The notes beneath the pieces are model-generated. The model ran no database searches. It was not told where the DNA came from and was given only the letters and a program-made list of their open reading frames with translations. Below are positions 25,747 to 37,500 of a stretch of DNA of 64,000 nt, one piece after another. Source of the stretch: Mycteria americana (Eukaryota > Chordata > Aves > Ciconiiformes > Ciconiidae); the NCBI RefSeq assembly GCF_035582795.1, contig NC_134396.1, positions 30,051,683 through 30,115,682 on the forward strand, read 5' to 3'. Within the stretch, counting starts at the first letter, position 1. Every line of letters begins with the position of its first letter. The translations under genes and the position numbers were made by a program.

Positions 25747-28700
25747 TCCATCTTCCACATCTCTAATCAGGCTTCTTGGCTAGATTTTTGTCTTTTAGTC
25801 TGAAAGCCTCCTGGGACAAGGACTGTTTCTACTTGTATTTGTCATTGTTCAATTACTTAAAAAAAATACTGTGTAAATAAACGCTTTAAGCAACGAAAGA
25901 TGTCGTGACACAAATGCAAGTGAAATGATTGTGCCTCTGGCTCCTGTGGTACTTTATGTTTACCATGAAAGAGCTTCTTGCAGCTTTCCCTGACTGGTAT
26001 TCCTAAGTGCAAACTACTAAAATACATGCAGCTGGAAGAGATGGTCAAGCTGCCAGAAAGTACAATAATGAGTGACTATGGATTAGATCCACCTCTTGGG
26101 ATGATTCTGCCTATGTGTAAATGTATCAGAAACCACTGTCAGTGCCATGGAGAAACACCATCAGATGTGATATATGATTCAGAAGTGTTAAAATGCCCAG
26201 CATAGGGACAGAAAGATACTCAAAACTCTCTGCAGTTGTGCTTTACACCAACTAAACACAGAGTTCCCCAGCTGTAAGCCCATACACAACGCATCAGAGA
26301 CACAGCTGAACAGCTTCACATAAGACTGGAGTGTAGGTAGGTGTCACCACGTAGGATGGTCTGAAAAGTACTCTCATATGGAAGAGCTACCTCCAAATGG
26401 TGCCACACGTAAGTTAGCCCAGCTGAAGTTGTTAAGCATTGTAGATGGTAAGATAGAGCTCTCATGCAACGTTCTGCCATAGAGTAATTTCTGCCAAAGT
26501 TCTTCCAAATGTTGCAACACAGAAGACTGAAACCTAACTATCAAGCCATGAATGTAATTCAGGCTTGCTAAAGGACCCCATGGCCAGACTCAAACTAGAG
26601 CACTCATATCCTTTTAAGTCCCTACTCATCCCATGTTCTCCCAATCTCCACTAAAACAAAAAGTTTGATGAGTAGCTACCAAGATCATCTACCAGTTCAG
26701 CTCTGAGAAACCTCTCTGTAGTTATACTGAAGATGAACATACACTCTTCTATACACAAAACAATGAAAGCTGTGAGTTATTAGGCAAAAGCATATGATCA
26801 CTTCAACATGTATCTCAAATACACCACAAAAATCTGCTCACTTCTATTTAATTGTCCCCATAACACTGTGGAAGGCTGCTCATCCCTTGCGCAAGGCACT
26901 ACAAGAACCTCAGCTGTGTGCTTATGGAATTACTAAAGGTGCAATGTTACTTCCTTGTGCATAAATGGGTTTTGCACAAGATGCAGGAGCAAGAAAAAAA
27001 GTAACCCTTGCCTGCAGTTGCTCTTGCCCTCACACATTCTTAATTTAAGATACTTGAGTCAGTAGATCCACACAAGTTACGGGAAGGGAAATAAGAAAAC
27101 ATGGCTAAGAATTCACCAGTTCTCAAACACCTTCTCACTGTACAGCTGCTGCTACAAAAAGCCAGTTTGCATTACTGCCCTAATACACTGGAATTCTTAC
27201 CCTCATGCCTCCATCCATCATCTCACACACACACCATCCACGAATGAGAGAGATTTAGTGCGAATTTGCCCCAGAAGAAATGATACATGTATTTCTGTAT
27301 CTCTCCATACATGCATAATCCATAAATGACAGACTCCATACAGACACATCCATAAATATCACTTATCATTTAGCAGTTGTGTGGTAAACATCCATACTGA
27401 GAAGTACTGAGCATCCTGGAATCATCAGAAAATTTGTAGCTCTCACATGGGACTCATACTCCAGTGGCCTGGTCACTGCTTCATGTAGAGTATCAGCTAG
27501 AACAGCTAGTTCAAAAGAGTCTTCCCCTAACATCTCAAAGCTGTGATGCAACAGGTCATCTTAATTTTAAAAAACATATATTTCATAGCCTCTACTTCTT
27601 CTGCCTCTCCCAGCTGATAAAAAAAAAGTTATTTTCTCAATCACACCATCATAGACAGTACAGAATGCATAAATGTATTCTGAATGGTATTTCAGAATAG
27701 GTATCTTAGACACTTAACACTGTACATTATGAGTATTGTATTCCTCTTCAGCAAATACCCGGTTTTAAAGAAGTCACAAAAATATATAAGTTGTATTTGT
27801 AGCTGCTGCTAATATCCTCCTGTTCTCCCAACTCCCCCTCACTAATCAGTAAATCACTGCTCTATAAGAGAAGGATTTTATCCGGAAGTTCAACATAATT
27901 ATGATGGCCTTCTAATACAAGCCTAACCAAAGTTTCCTAAGTATCCGCCACAAACCAGTGGACAGGTGAGCTACTACTTATAAAACAAAAGCCACAGTGT
28001 TGCACTTACCTGCAAGCAGTAAAGATCCCTAAGGTGCACAGGTGTGTATAATTTCTGCTTTTATATATATATGACTTGGAATCTGAGGCCAGGTCTCCAC
28101 AGGAAACTCAAAATTCTTAGCTGTCACTTCTTAATCCAGAACTGTCAATGTAGTAGCAACCCAAAATCCAGTTTAACTTTTCTTAACACAGGCCATGACC
28201 AAGGTATTATCCACATCCTTAGATTGAGCTACCCTACTAGCTCATCTAGCATCTGAAAGATAACTGCAAGCCTCAAAGAGAGACCTATACTTCATTAGAA
28301 CCAGAGGACCCTTCTCAATCCAGATCTCAGTGATACATGTTTAGGTCCTTGATAGCACAGTCCTCTAACAAAATAATCAAATCACTGTTACTTCTCTCTG
28401 GAACACATTTCCCAAAGTCAAATACAAATACTGATTAAAAAATAAAAAAGGAATGATACATACAGAATGCAGAATGGAGGGAGCAGATGCACTTGTACCT
28501 TACAAATAAAAGTCTGATGACAAGTACTCAAAATACAGTTTATAATCTGCTTGGTATCAACATTTCTATTGGTTTCCTTTTTGGAGAGCATGTGTTTGTT
28601 ACTCATGATAAGTAACAACAATGCATACCAGCCTGATATAAACTCTGGGTGGGAATTTTGCACTTTTAAACTCTCTTCATAATTATTTAGTGGGTTTAAA

Positions 28701-29326
28701 ACAAACTAAGGCATGTAATCTGAAGTAGTCAGAAAGGTTTTTTCTTCCCTAATAATAATTTTATTCTTAACCTGCAAATATGGGAGAACGGACTTTACGC
28801 CGAAGGGCCTAAAGCTAATAATTGCTTTCAAGAAAAGTTTGCATACCTTCACAAGAGTGACACTAACAAAACTGCTAATGAATCCTGGTATTTTCACTTG
28901 TCTCTTCCATTTGTAAAGCTCTATCCCCGTTATCTTTTCCAGAATTAGCATGTTTACAGAGGAAGTATCACTTTGTATTACATTGAAACAGACTCAAAGC
29001 CAGTAACACCCATTTGAAAGCAAGTTTTTGGCCAAAAAGTGGAAAGCTCTCCTCTTAGAGATGCAATCCACCTACATAAGAAAAATGGGAAGCCTCCCCA
29101 CCATTTGTTTACTCCTATGACAAAAACAAGAACCACATGGCTGATAGGCAGAATGGGGGAAAAAGCTTCCCATTTTAAAGCTTTAAAGATGCTCTAAGAC
29201 ACCTTTATTTGTAGTTTTTCATATGCAACTTATAGCAGTGAATAACAGTGAAGCCTAAAGAGCAGTGCAGCCCACTAGCCAAGTAACCGCTACTCCAAGC
29301 TCCTTCCCCCGGTCTCTTTTACATAC

Positions 29327-29403
29327 CCACAGGAGCACAGCTGACAAATGCACTTCTTCAAGGATGGAACTACATGCAAAGGCACAGGCGATACAGGAGA
29401 CAT
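29327..29403 (-). CDS. SAXO1: SAXO1 first coding exon
   Basis: Carries the start codon (29401-29403) and the Cys-rich microtubule-targeting motif CICQLCSCG, equivalent to CICELCSCG at the extreme N terminus of mammalian SAXO1. It ends at donor GTATGT leaving two bases (GG), which join the A of the 1.5-1.7 kb exon to give GCHHCPHLP. A strong acceptor (TTTTTTCCTAG) sits 5 bases before the ATG, so a non-coding exon probably exists upstream, towards higher coordinates. The first 17 residues, MSPVSPVPLHVVPSLKK, are extra compared with the mammalian start MKTK; either birds use this longer start, or another start is used that I cannot see. Confidence 0.8.
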
Positions 29404-29469
29404 GTTTGCTAGGAAAAAACAGTTATAGTTCAGGTTCTTTCCCAACAGATGCTCTACAGCAGAACAAAC

Positions 29470-29489
29470 AAAAAAAAAAAAAAAAAAAA
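29470..29489. repeat. A20 homopolymer
   Basis: A run about 60 bases upstream of the SAXO1 first coding exon in SAXO1 sense (there read as T20). It ends near an A-rich (CAAAC) stretch and lies outside the acceptor tract proper. Confidence 0.9.
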
Positions 29490-29979
29490 CCAAACAAAAA
29501 AAACCCCACAACCACTCTTCAGCAGCAGTCCTTGGAGACAATTATGTCAGAAGAAGATCGAGGAACCTCCAGAAGCAGGGACAGGCACACCACACTGGTA
29601 CAGACTGCACTACACATCCCAGCTGACCAGCTCCTTCCCTGGGGCAGCATGCCCAGGTTCCTCTGGTGACGTCCCAACCAGAGCGCTGCAGTCCTGCTTT
29701 CAAGCCTCTTCTGAGCAGGGCATGAAAGCCTTGACAGTCACCTGGGGAACCTCTGTGAAGTCACCAGCACCAAGCTCCAGAGCCCAGGTCTGCATGGAAC
29801 AAAGCTGGGCCTGTTCCATACAGCCGATAGCCAAGGTCAGACCTTCCAATTCTCTAGCTGTTTGACCATGATTAGATCAACATGTAAATGGGCTGTTAAG
29901 AAGCACTTCCCTCTTAGCTGTTAACATGTTAGCAGCTACATTATAGCTTCTGCAACCAGCCACATAAACTCTTTTCATA

Positions 29980-30550
29980 ATGTTGTAGTAGTCACTGTAG
30001 TAGTCACACAGCATTAGTATTAAGGCTTGTTGAAGCCTTAGCCCCCAAGAACTTTCACCCAGATCCACCGACCGACCGTGCACTGAACTTTTACTTGGCT
30101 ACATGAAGGAAGGCCCCCGAAACCGTGCAAACCAGAAAGATAAGGAGGCTTCAACCTTAGCAGAGGCTGCGATCTTAGAGATAAGAGAAGAATCGGCCCG
30201 CCTAGAGACAAGGAAAGGGCCCAGTGAAGAACGGGAAGACCCCAGACCCCAATACTACTATTGGCCCGCACTGTCTCCTGACGGGACAGGAATTCAGACT
30301 GTAAGGGTATAATCGCCCAGGGATTTCTTTGTCCCGGGTCCCTCTCCAGAGGCACCCAGCTCGAGCTGTTTTCACCACTGTAACAATCAATAAATTCATC
30401 TGGCGTACGTCATATCGGAGACTCTGCTTTGGGAAACCTCGGGTCAAGCCAAGGGGAGAGGAAGCGCCCGGGAGTGAGCGTGTGTGTAAGCGAGGAGTCG
30501 GAAAGGGCACCCGTCAGCTCAGGGGAGCTGCCGCTGCGAAGGGACTCTGG
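29980..30550 (+). mobile_element. Solo LTR-like segment of an old endogenous retrovirus
   Basis: The segment has the layout of a retroviral LTR read on the plus strand: a U3-like part with short repeats, a TATA-like TATAAT at 30308-30313, then TTCTTTGTCCCGGGTCCCTC, then AATAAA at 30389-30394 about 80 bases after the TATA, then a GC- and T-rich U5-like part. The style resembles LTRs of avian gamma- or ERV1-like elements. I see no internal gag or pol sequence, primer-binding site or second LTR, so it would be a recombined solo LTR. Ends and target-site duplication are uncertain: the left end may be at about 29980 or at TGTTGAAG (30028). A second AATAAA at 30634 may belong to it or not. The alternative is an unrelated CpG-rich promoter for SAXO1. 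Confidence 0.6.
30021..30040. repeat. Perfect 8-bp inverted repeat with 4-base loop
   Basis: TAAGGCTT, loop GTTG, AAGCCTTA. It lies at the possible left boundary of the LTR-like segment. Confidence 0.85.
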
Positions 30551-30988
30551 TCCCAGCAGCTGAAGTCTCGGGTGGTGTGTGTGCTGCTCCCCAAATGGTG
30601 TGCAAGTGCTTGGGCAGTGGCTTCTCCTTTAACAATAAAGCTTGTCAAATTCTGCTTTATAAGGAAGATGTCAAATACAAGTGGAGATTCTTCTTAAAAA
30701 CTATTTGCAACTGTTTTGGAAGAAAGGAAGAGAAAGATATACCAGAACAGAAGGACAAATGTACTTAGCAATGCTTCAAAACTCTGTAAACACATCAGGT
30801 TACGGGTTAGTACTTTTACAATAGTAAGTTCATCTGCTGGAACCTCAACTTTTACATTCCCACCCCACCACAACCAGTATTATCAGTTAGTTACACCACA
30901 ATGTCATAAATGTGTATCAACTATTTGAAAATAAAGTGGCATTAACACTACCACAAGTCATAAATTTTTACAAATTCAGTGTAAAGCA

Positions 30989-30994
30989 TTTATT
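30989..30994 (-). terminator. HAUS6: HAUS6 poly(A) signal
   Basis: AATAAA on the minus strand about 550 bases beyond the HAUS6 stop codon, with no stronger signal between. It gives a 3' UTR of roughly 31,541 down to about 30,970. Confidence 0.65.
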
Positions 30995-31540
30995 CTGTAA
31001 TATGCCTAAGAAATAGCCACTTTAGTGGACGTTTATAAAACGAGAGCAGCCTCTATGAACAGGTAGAACTGATGGCAATATCGACCAGAAGCCTCAATAA
31101 GAAAGAAGAATCCAATTAATGTAGAGCATCACGTAAAATTTGGGTTGTTTTGTTTTGGGTTTTTTTGAGGGGCTGGGGGAAAATTAGGGGCAAGATAGAG
31201 ACACCAAAGATTGCACTATTTCTCATTTGAGACTTTGTTTTTCCATTTTCTAGCTTATGCCACCTACTCAACAGCTGCTATTTCTAAATATATACTTTAA
31301 AAAATACATAGTTCTGTACATAAATGATGGGCTGTACATAGAATGCTACTATGGATGACATGAAATTGGAAGAACCAGAGCAGGCAACTGACACTCTTAA
31401 ACAAGGAGAGTGGAATACAGACTCTGGAAAAAAATAGAAAGGAGTGCAACTTCTCCATATAGGCAGTGCTTGGAGAAGATGCTACACGCTCAAGTGAACC
31501 ATAATTGCGCTACTACGGTTATGCTTCTGCTTTACAAATT

Positions 31541-34500
31541 CTATGCTGATGATGGTTCCTTCGTGTCTGGCTTCTCATTCAACTGCTCTTTATCTGGAAG
31601 AAAAAGTGTATTAGTTAGCACTCTACAATATTGAACTAATTGACAGAAATACTGCTCCAAAAGTGTTTGGTGTATATTAAAAAAAGCATATATGAAATAG
31701 TACTTGTAATTTTGATAACTGTTCCAAGTAAGGTAAAATAATCTGCTATCAGTACACCCATAATTTTAAGCAAAAGCTAAATTGCAGCAAGCCTTTGCAC
31801 AAAGTATAAGTCTCACTACTCCTTGAGACTAGCTTGTGTTAAATTCCTAGTACTCCATTAAATACCAGTACTCCATTAAATACCACCTGTTCTGGTGAAA
31901 GTCTTCTGTATAACAATTACTGGCTCATTTTTATTAATGCGTTTCAAAAATTGACCTCATGACCTCATCATAACTAAACACTTCACTACTGGTTAAACAG
32001 AGTTGACACTTCTGTTCAAAATGGGGTGAGGGGGCAGGCAGGCTGGAATGCAGGATATTTCATAATAAAAAGTATATTAATAAAGTATTACAGACTATGA
32101 ACACCTGACTGACCTCACAAAAGTTCCAATTACCTACAACACACTTCTAAATAGCCAAATTTGCTCAGAGTAAACACACAATTTCAAACTAACTTCGTGA
32201 ATTCTCAAAATTTAACTTCAGATTACTCCATTGCTAATGCACCTTAATGCTTTTTTTTTTTAAATAGCTGCACTTTACCTCAGAAAGTCAGATAAGCACC
32301 TTTCCTCCTGCTTGCAAGATGCTGATGCAACTAAAGGAAGCATGTTTCCTTTGTTTTTATGTCTCATCTTCCATAAGGAATAAGAATACAAAATCTGTCT
32401 CCCTACACTTCCACAGCAGGGTTCAGCTATTCAGAGTAGGTTATTTATGGTAGTACACCCAGTGGCAGAATGGGCAAAATCTGGTTGCTAAAGTACACGG
32501 ACACTTACCCTTCAATTTATCTATTAAGTCAAATGGGATTTCGTGTACCACTGATGCCATTTCCTCCAGATGTAGACAGGATACCAGCAAAGATGACAGG
32601 GAATATTTTCTTTCGTTAAGAGATACTGGTGATGGTGTCTTGGTAAATTCTTTGTCCAAGCAGAAGAGTTCTTGAGGACCGCACAGTTCATCTCTTTCTC
32701 TTTTTTCCAGTGCAAGACTTAGGTCTGATCTACAACTTACAGATTCACCTCCATTATGTGTTTGATGCAGCTCCTGTTCACTTCTAGATGCAGTCTTTTT
32801 CAGCACTTTATTTGTGTTGAACAGGGACTGTAGATCTAGCTTTGATTTTTGATTATCCCCCTTATTTTTTGAACCACCTGTTATGTAGGCGTTGTCTACT
32901 ACAGTAAAATCAGATTCTGAGCTTGCAGATTTGTTGGGATCTATGTTATCAAGTTCTTCTGGAAGTGTCTCATCCAATATCCCCAAGTGGGTAGCTTCAT
33001 GACTGATAGAACTTAACAATGGAGAAACATTCCAGTGCAGCATCCCATCCATTAAGGAACCGTCAAAGTGGTCTGAAGGTAGAACATTTGTTCTACTTTT
33101 GTTTTCTGAACAAATATCTGGTGTATTCATGCTCTTCTTTACATGTTGAAAACTCTGTTCTTCTGGATCTTCTACAGAACTTTTGTTCAAAACAATACAT
33201 TTTAATTCCTGTTCTTCAGTTCTCTCACTCTCTTGCATTCCAGATGTTTCCAAAATTGGAGATTCCATGCTATGACTTATCCTCATCTGCTCCAGAGGTC
33301 TAAATTCTGTAGAACTTGACTGGGACTTCCTTTCTGACAAGGGAGGATCAAAGTCAGGTACAGCAGACGCAGGGATAGAGCACACGGATCTAGAGTCTGC
33401 CACCTTCTGCATTATAGGTCTAGCATCCGTCGGAGCTTCTTCTATCATTACTTCAGCTGGAGCCAGCTCTATGTCTGATGAGCCCTCAGTACAAACAGCT
33501 TTTCTCCATGAGCTTCTAATTTCAGTAACTAAATGGAACAAACCAAGGTAAAATTTTAGTACTTTCATACTCTCAATCAACGTGTTTTTCTTCTGTCCCT
33601 TCAGTAACATAAGCAATCCAAGAAGGAAGATGTACAGGTGCTTTATATCATTTATGCTTAGTTTTCTTACTCAACACCAAGGGGATTCTACACAGGAAAA
33701 AAACCTATGTTAAATAAAATTCACAGTATCCACATCTTATTAGGCCTACATCTTACTAGGCCTACTATGTTGTGTTACACAGTGAGCCATTAGGATAACT
33801 TGCAGCTTCACTGAAATAATTATCTTCTTCTTCTTGTGTGACAAGTACAATGTCAATGAACTAATCACATTTCTAATCAGTGAGTATTATAAAAGCAGAG
33901 TTTTAGACTTACGCAGATTTTCTGGAGTTCGGGGAATTTGTTTCCTTGTCAAAAATGGGTTAAAAGCCAGCGAGCTAATGAGATCTTCTAATGCCATTCC
34001 TTTTCCGTCTCCACCCTGAGGCGACTCAGATACCACTGCTTCTGCAACCTGTAGAATGTTAGAGAAGGGCAAACCCTCAGAAAGCAAAATTACAACCTCT
34101 TTATTTCTGTCAGTTATGGCTTAAAATAAATCCCATTCTCCAAATGATCTGAAGAATTTGGAATCTCCTGACTCTTCTGTCATTCACTACTTAGGCTCAA
34201 AACAACCACAGTGTCCTACAAACACAAAATGAAGACAGGGGACTGAAATCAGAATTCAATTCTAAGTTCCCTCATCATCTATGAAACCATCTTTAAAATA
34301 AGAAAATGTGCTCAGATAGAATATATTTAAGACACTAGTTGAGAACTGCATAAGCATGAAGACTAGAGCTGTATTTACATTAGTAAAAAATTTTAGCAGA
34401 TGAAAAATAACTATACCATTTCAGTGAAAGATGCAATTTACTTTCTAAATTAAGCTGTGGCACATTTTACAGTAACTCTTGTGAAGGAATTCCTCAATTA

Positions 34501-37500
34501 AATCTTAAATGAAATACCTAAAAAAGGAAATACTTAAATTCCTGGTTAAAATTCCCATGCCCCTGTTAGATATTTAACCTGTATAACTTCAGAAACAAAA
34601 TGGACTCTCGAATTCTTAATACATGCAGTGGTTCATAGATTAAAATATGAGAGGTGATAAAAATCATACCATGATTCTACTGAAAGTGCTATTCACTTCA
34701 CCATGATTTATAAGTGTAAGTGCACAAGCTCCGTGCTTCCAGGTGTACTTCTTTGGGCAGTCACCCCTAAAACTTAGTGACACTGATTACTATCTAGCAG
34801 AAAAAAAAAAGTAACTTTTGATGTATGCAGATTACAAGAGGCATTTTATGATATAATCAGTAATTTGTTCTCTGAACTTAATGACCATTTTTTAAAAAAC
34901 CAAATAAATAAAAAATGTAAAAATAACTTTTCCTAACCTGTTCTGCCAGTTCATCTCTGGCTTTCTTAAGAGGGTCTTCTTTTTTGACAGGAGACTCTGT
35001 CTGGGTAACATGATCACCTGCATTCTCCCACATTTCTGAAATGGCGGACTCATCCTTTCCATTTTTTAAGATCTTTGGAGGCACAGGGGTTTTGTTCTCC
35101 TTGCAAGTTTCAATATGCAAGTTCTAGAGGAATACAGAGGAATTATTAGAAGTTTTAAACTCAGGTGTCAGAAAATTAGCATGAAGAAACTGCTGTACAA
35201 AGTCTGAACAGCAATGGCCTTAGCGTTTAGTCCATAAAAATATTTCAGTCTTAAATTCTAACTAAACACAAAATATTTTTACAATTGTATTTAAAGTAGG
35301 ACATAAGTAGTAGCTAGGATAGGGTGTTGGATAGAACACAGATGACTCATCTGCAACTACCTCGAACACACTACAGTGAACAATTGTGCAATGGACATCT
35401 ATACATCCAAGTTACTTTTAGGCCACATTATAACCCTTAAGTTCACACACGACTTAAAGAAATACCGAAGTCTGACCACTGGTCACACCAAAAAGACGAG
35501 GAGTCAGCAAGCAGGGAAATCAGTGACACACTGTACATTGTACGGGAAGTCAGGTGCAAGTGCACCTACTTCCTACCGTCCTTTCCTAAAGCTTAATGAA
35601 GTCCCTGGCAGTTAGCTTTTACAGTTTTTACGGGACTGATTCAGATGTGTAAAAATACTACTTAAAAACAAACAAACAAACAAACAAAACAAAACAAAAC
35701 AAAAAAAAAAAAAAAGCCCACAACCCCCCCCCCCCCCAAATACTAACTCTAGGCTTCAATCAATGTAAAAAGCAAGTATCGTAAGCTTAACTTCTTTGAA
35801 AGGTAGGAAATTACTGAAGAATAACCTTTTCAATTAACACGTCTCTGTTTTCAGATGCTTTTGACAACTCCAAAGACAGTGAAGAGATCCTTGTGGGGGG
35901 ATGGGAGGGAGGACAGGAGGGGGGTTAAAAACGAACAAACAAAAAAAGACAAAAGAGGTTTTAGAAACAAATTAAGCAATTTGGCCATTACATATTGTGT
36001 GCCCCGTATCTGTCCGTTACGATTTCCCTCAATTCGTCCCGGTCATCAGAAGGCAATTTTACTATAGGGAGAACATGTGACAATTAGAGCAGATTCAGCC
36101 CTACTTGTGTATCAGCCTCCCAAAATTAATAAATTCTGAAACTTTTCCCTTGATTACCAAACAGAAAAAGAAGGGATTTTGTGATACATTTTGTAAACAC
36201 GTTATCTGTATTTTGCAATCAAAGATAACCGGAAAGTTTTCTGCAGACTCGGTAATGTTTTTCCCTAGATATTCTTCCTCTGAATCACCTCTGGCATCCA
36301 CAGGTCTGTTCCTATAAGAACTGACTGATATTTAACAAAAACACCTGGCTACCAAAAACTTGAGTCTTACCACTTCTGATGAGAGTAGTGCTAATTGTAT
36401 AGCTCTCGAAAATGTTAGGTACAGTCCTCACTTCTTAGGAAGAACGCACCTTAAAATGTTAATATTTGCTGTTACCTGTCTTTAGAATCAGAAGCAGATG
36501 AAAATCCATGCTGTATGAAATCACTGAGAGAAATCCAGGCTTTAATTATTAACTACTTGGACAACCTTTGAGACTTATATGCAACTACATCTACTGATGT
36601 CCAAGTATAGGACAGCCTTCCTTTGCTAACTCCCTTTCTCTCCTAGCAGGCAACTTTCAAATATCTGTAGGAGTCATAATATAAAATACAGTGTTATTCA
36701 AAAGGTCATGAAACCTCCCTGGACTAAGTAAATGACAAACAGGCCAAATTTAGAATACCATTGTTGTGTGTTCTATCCTTTGCTGGAACTACAATAAGAG
36801 AAATTACAGAACAAAGTGATTTTAGGAAATTCATGAGAAAAGCCTTGTCAAGAAGGTTTAGCACAGTAATTGTACTTGGGAGTCAGGGTTTTCTGGTTTG
36901 GTTTGGTTTTAGTTGTTGGGTTTTTTTGTTTTGGTGTGGTTTTTTGTTGTTGGTGGGGTTTTTTTTAACGCAAAAGAAGGGCTCCTGTGAATGCCTGTTC
37001 CTTTATTCTCAGGCTATACTGAACATATATGCCTACCTCAACCCAGCCTAAGAAACAGAATTCTCTGTTTTCTCCACCTACCTCTTATAACTTGACAGAA
37101 CTTAGCTACAAAGTGAGTTAAAAACCTTGCAACTTGGCTGCTGCACATCCTATTTAGCCGCAACCAGTTGATCAATCAGTCACCAGCTGGAGAAAGTGGC
37201 AGTTACTTTAGGACTATCTTGCTAAATCAGGTAGATGTGACATGTAAGGAGTGGGCTACTGAAATATCCCTCTAAAGATCAAGAGATGCAATACAGTCAA
37301 CTCCAACAAGTAAATTTCTATTTTTCCCACTGCTTTTTTATCAATTTCTCAATAACATCATACCATCTTTGTGGTGGTGTTGACCTATCCGTCATAGTTT
37401 CCAATGCTCCATCATCTTTCTCATGATGTACTTCATGAAGAGAGTCATAAACATCTAGAAAAGCAAATCAAGAGTTTTATTATTGCCTCCATTTTTTTTT

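Larger units (their letters stand above)
1700..29326 (-). other. SAXO1: SAXO1 intron 1 (27.6 kb)
   Basis: Intron between the two SAXO1 coding exons. I see no other credible exon in it. It holds two plus-oriented CR1 fragments (near 11 and 22 kb), a 24-base A run (3039-3062), an AT-rich simple repeat (9001-9070) and short tandem duplications near 21.3, 24.5 and 25.7 kb. The remaining sequence is ordinary AT-rich intronic DNA; the ORFs of 60-200 codons inside it show no family resemblance and are taken as chance. Confidence 0.8.
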
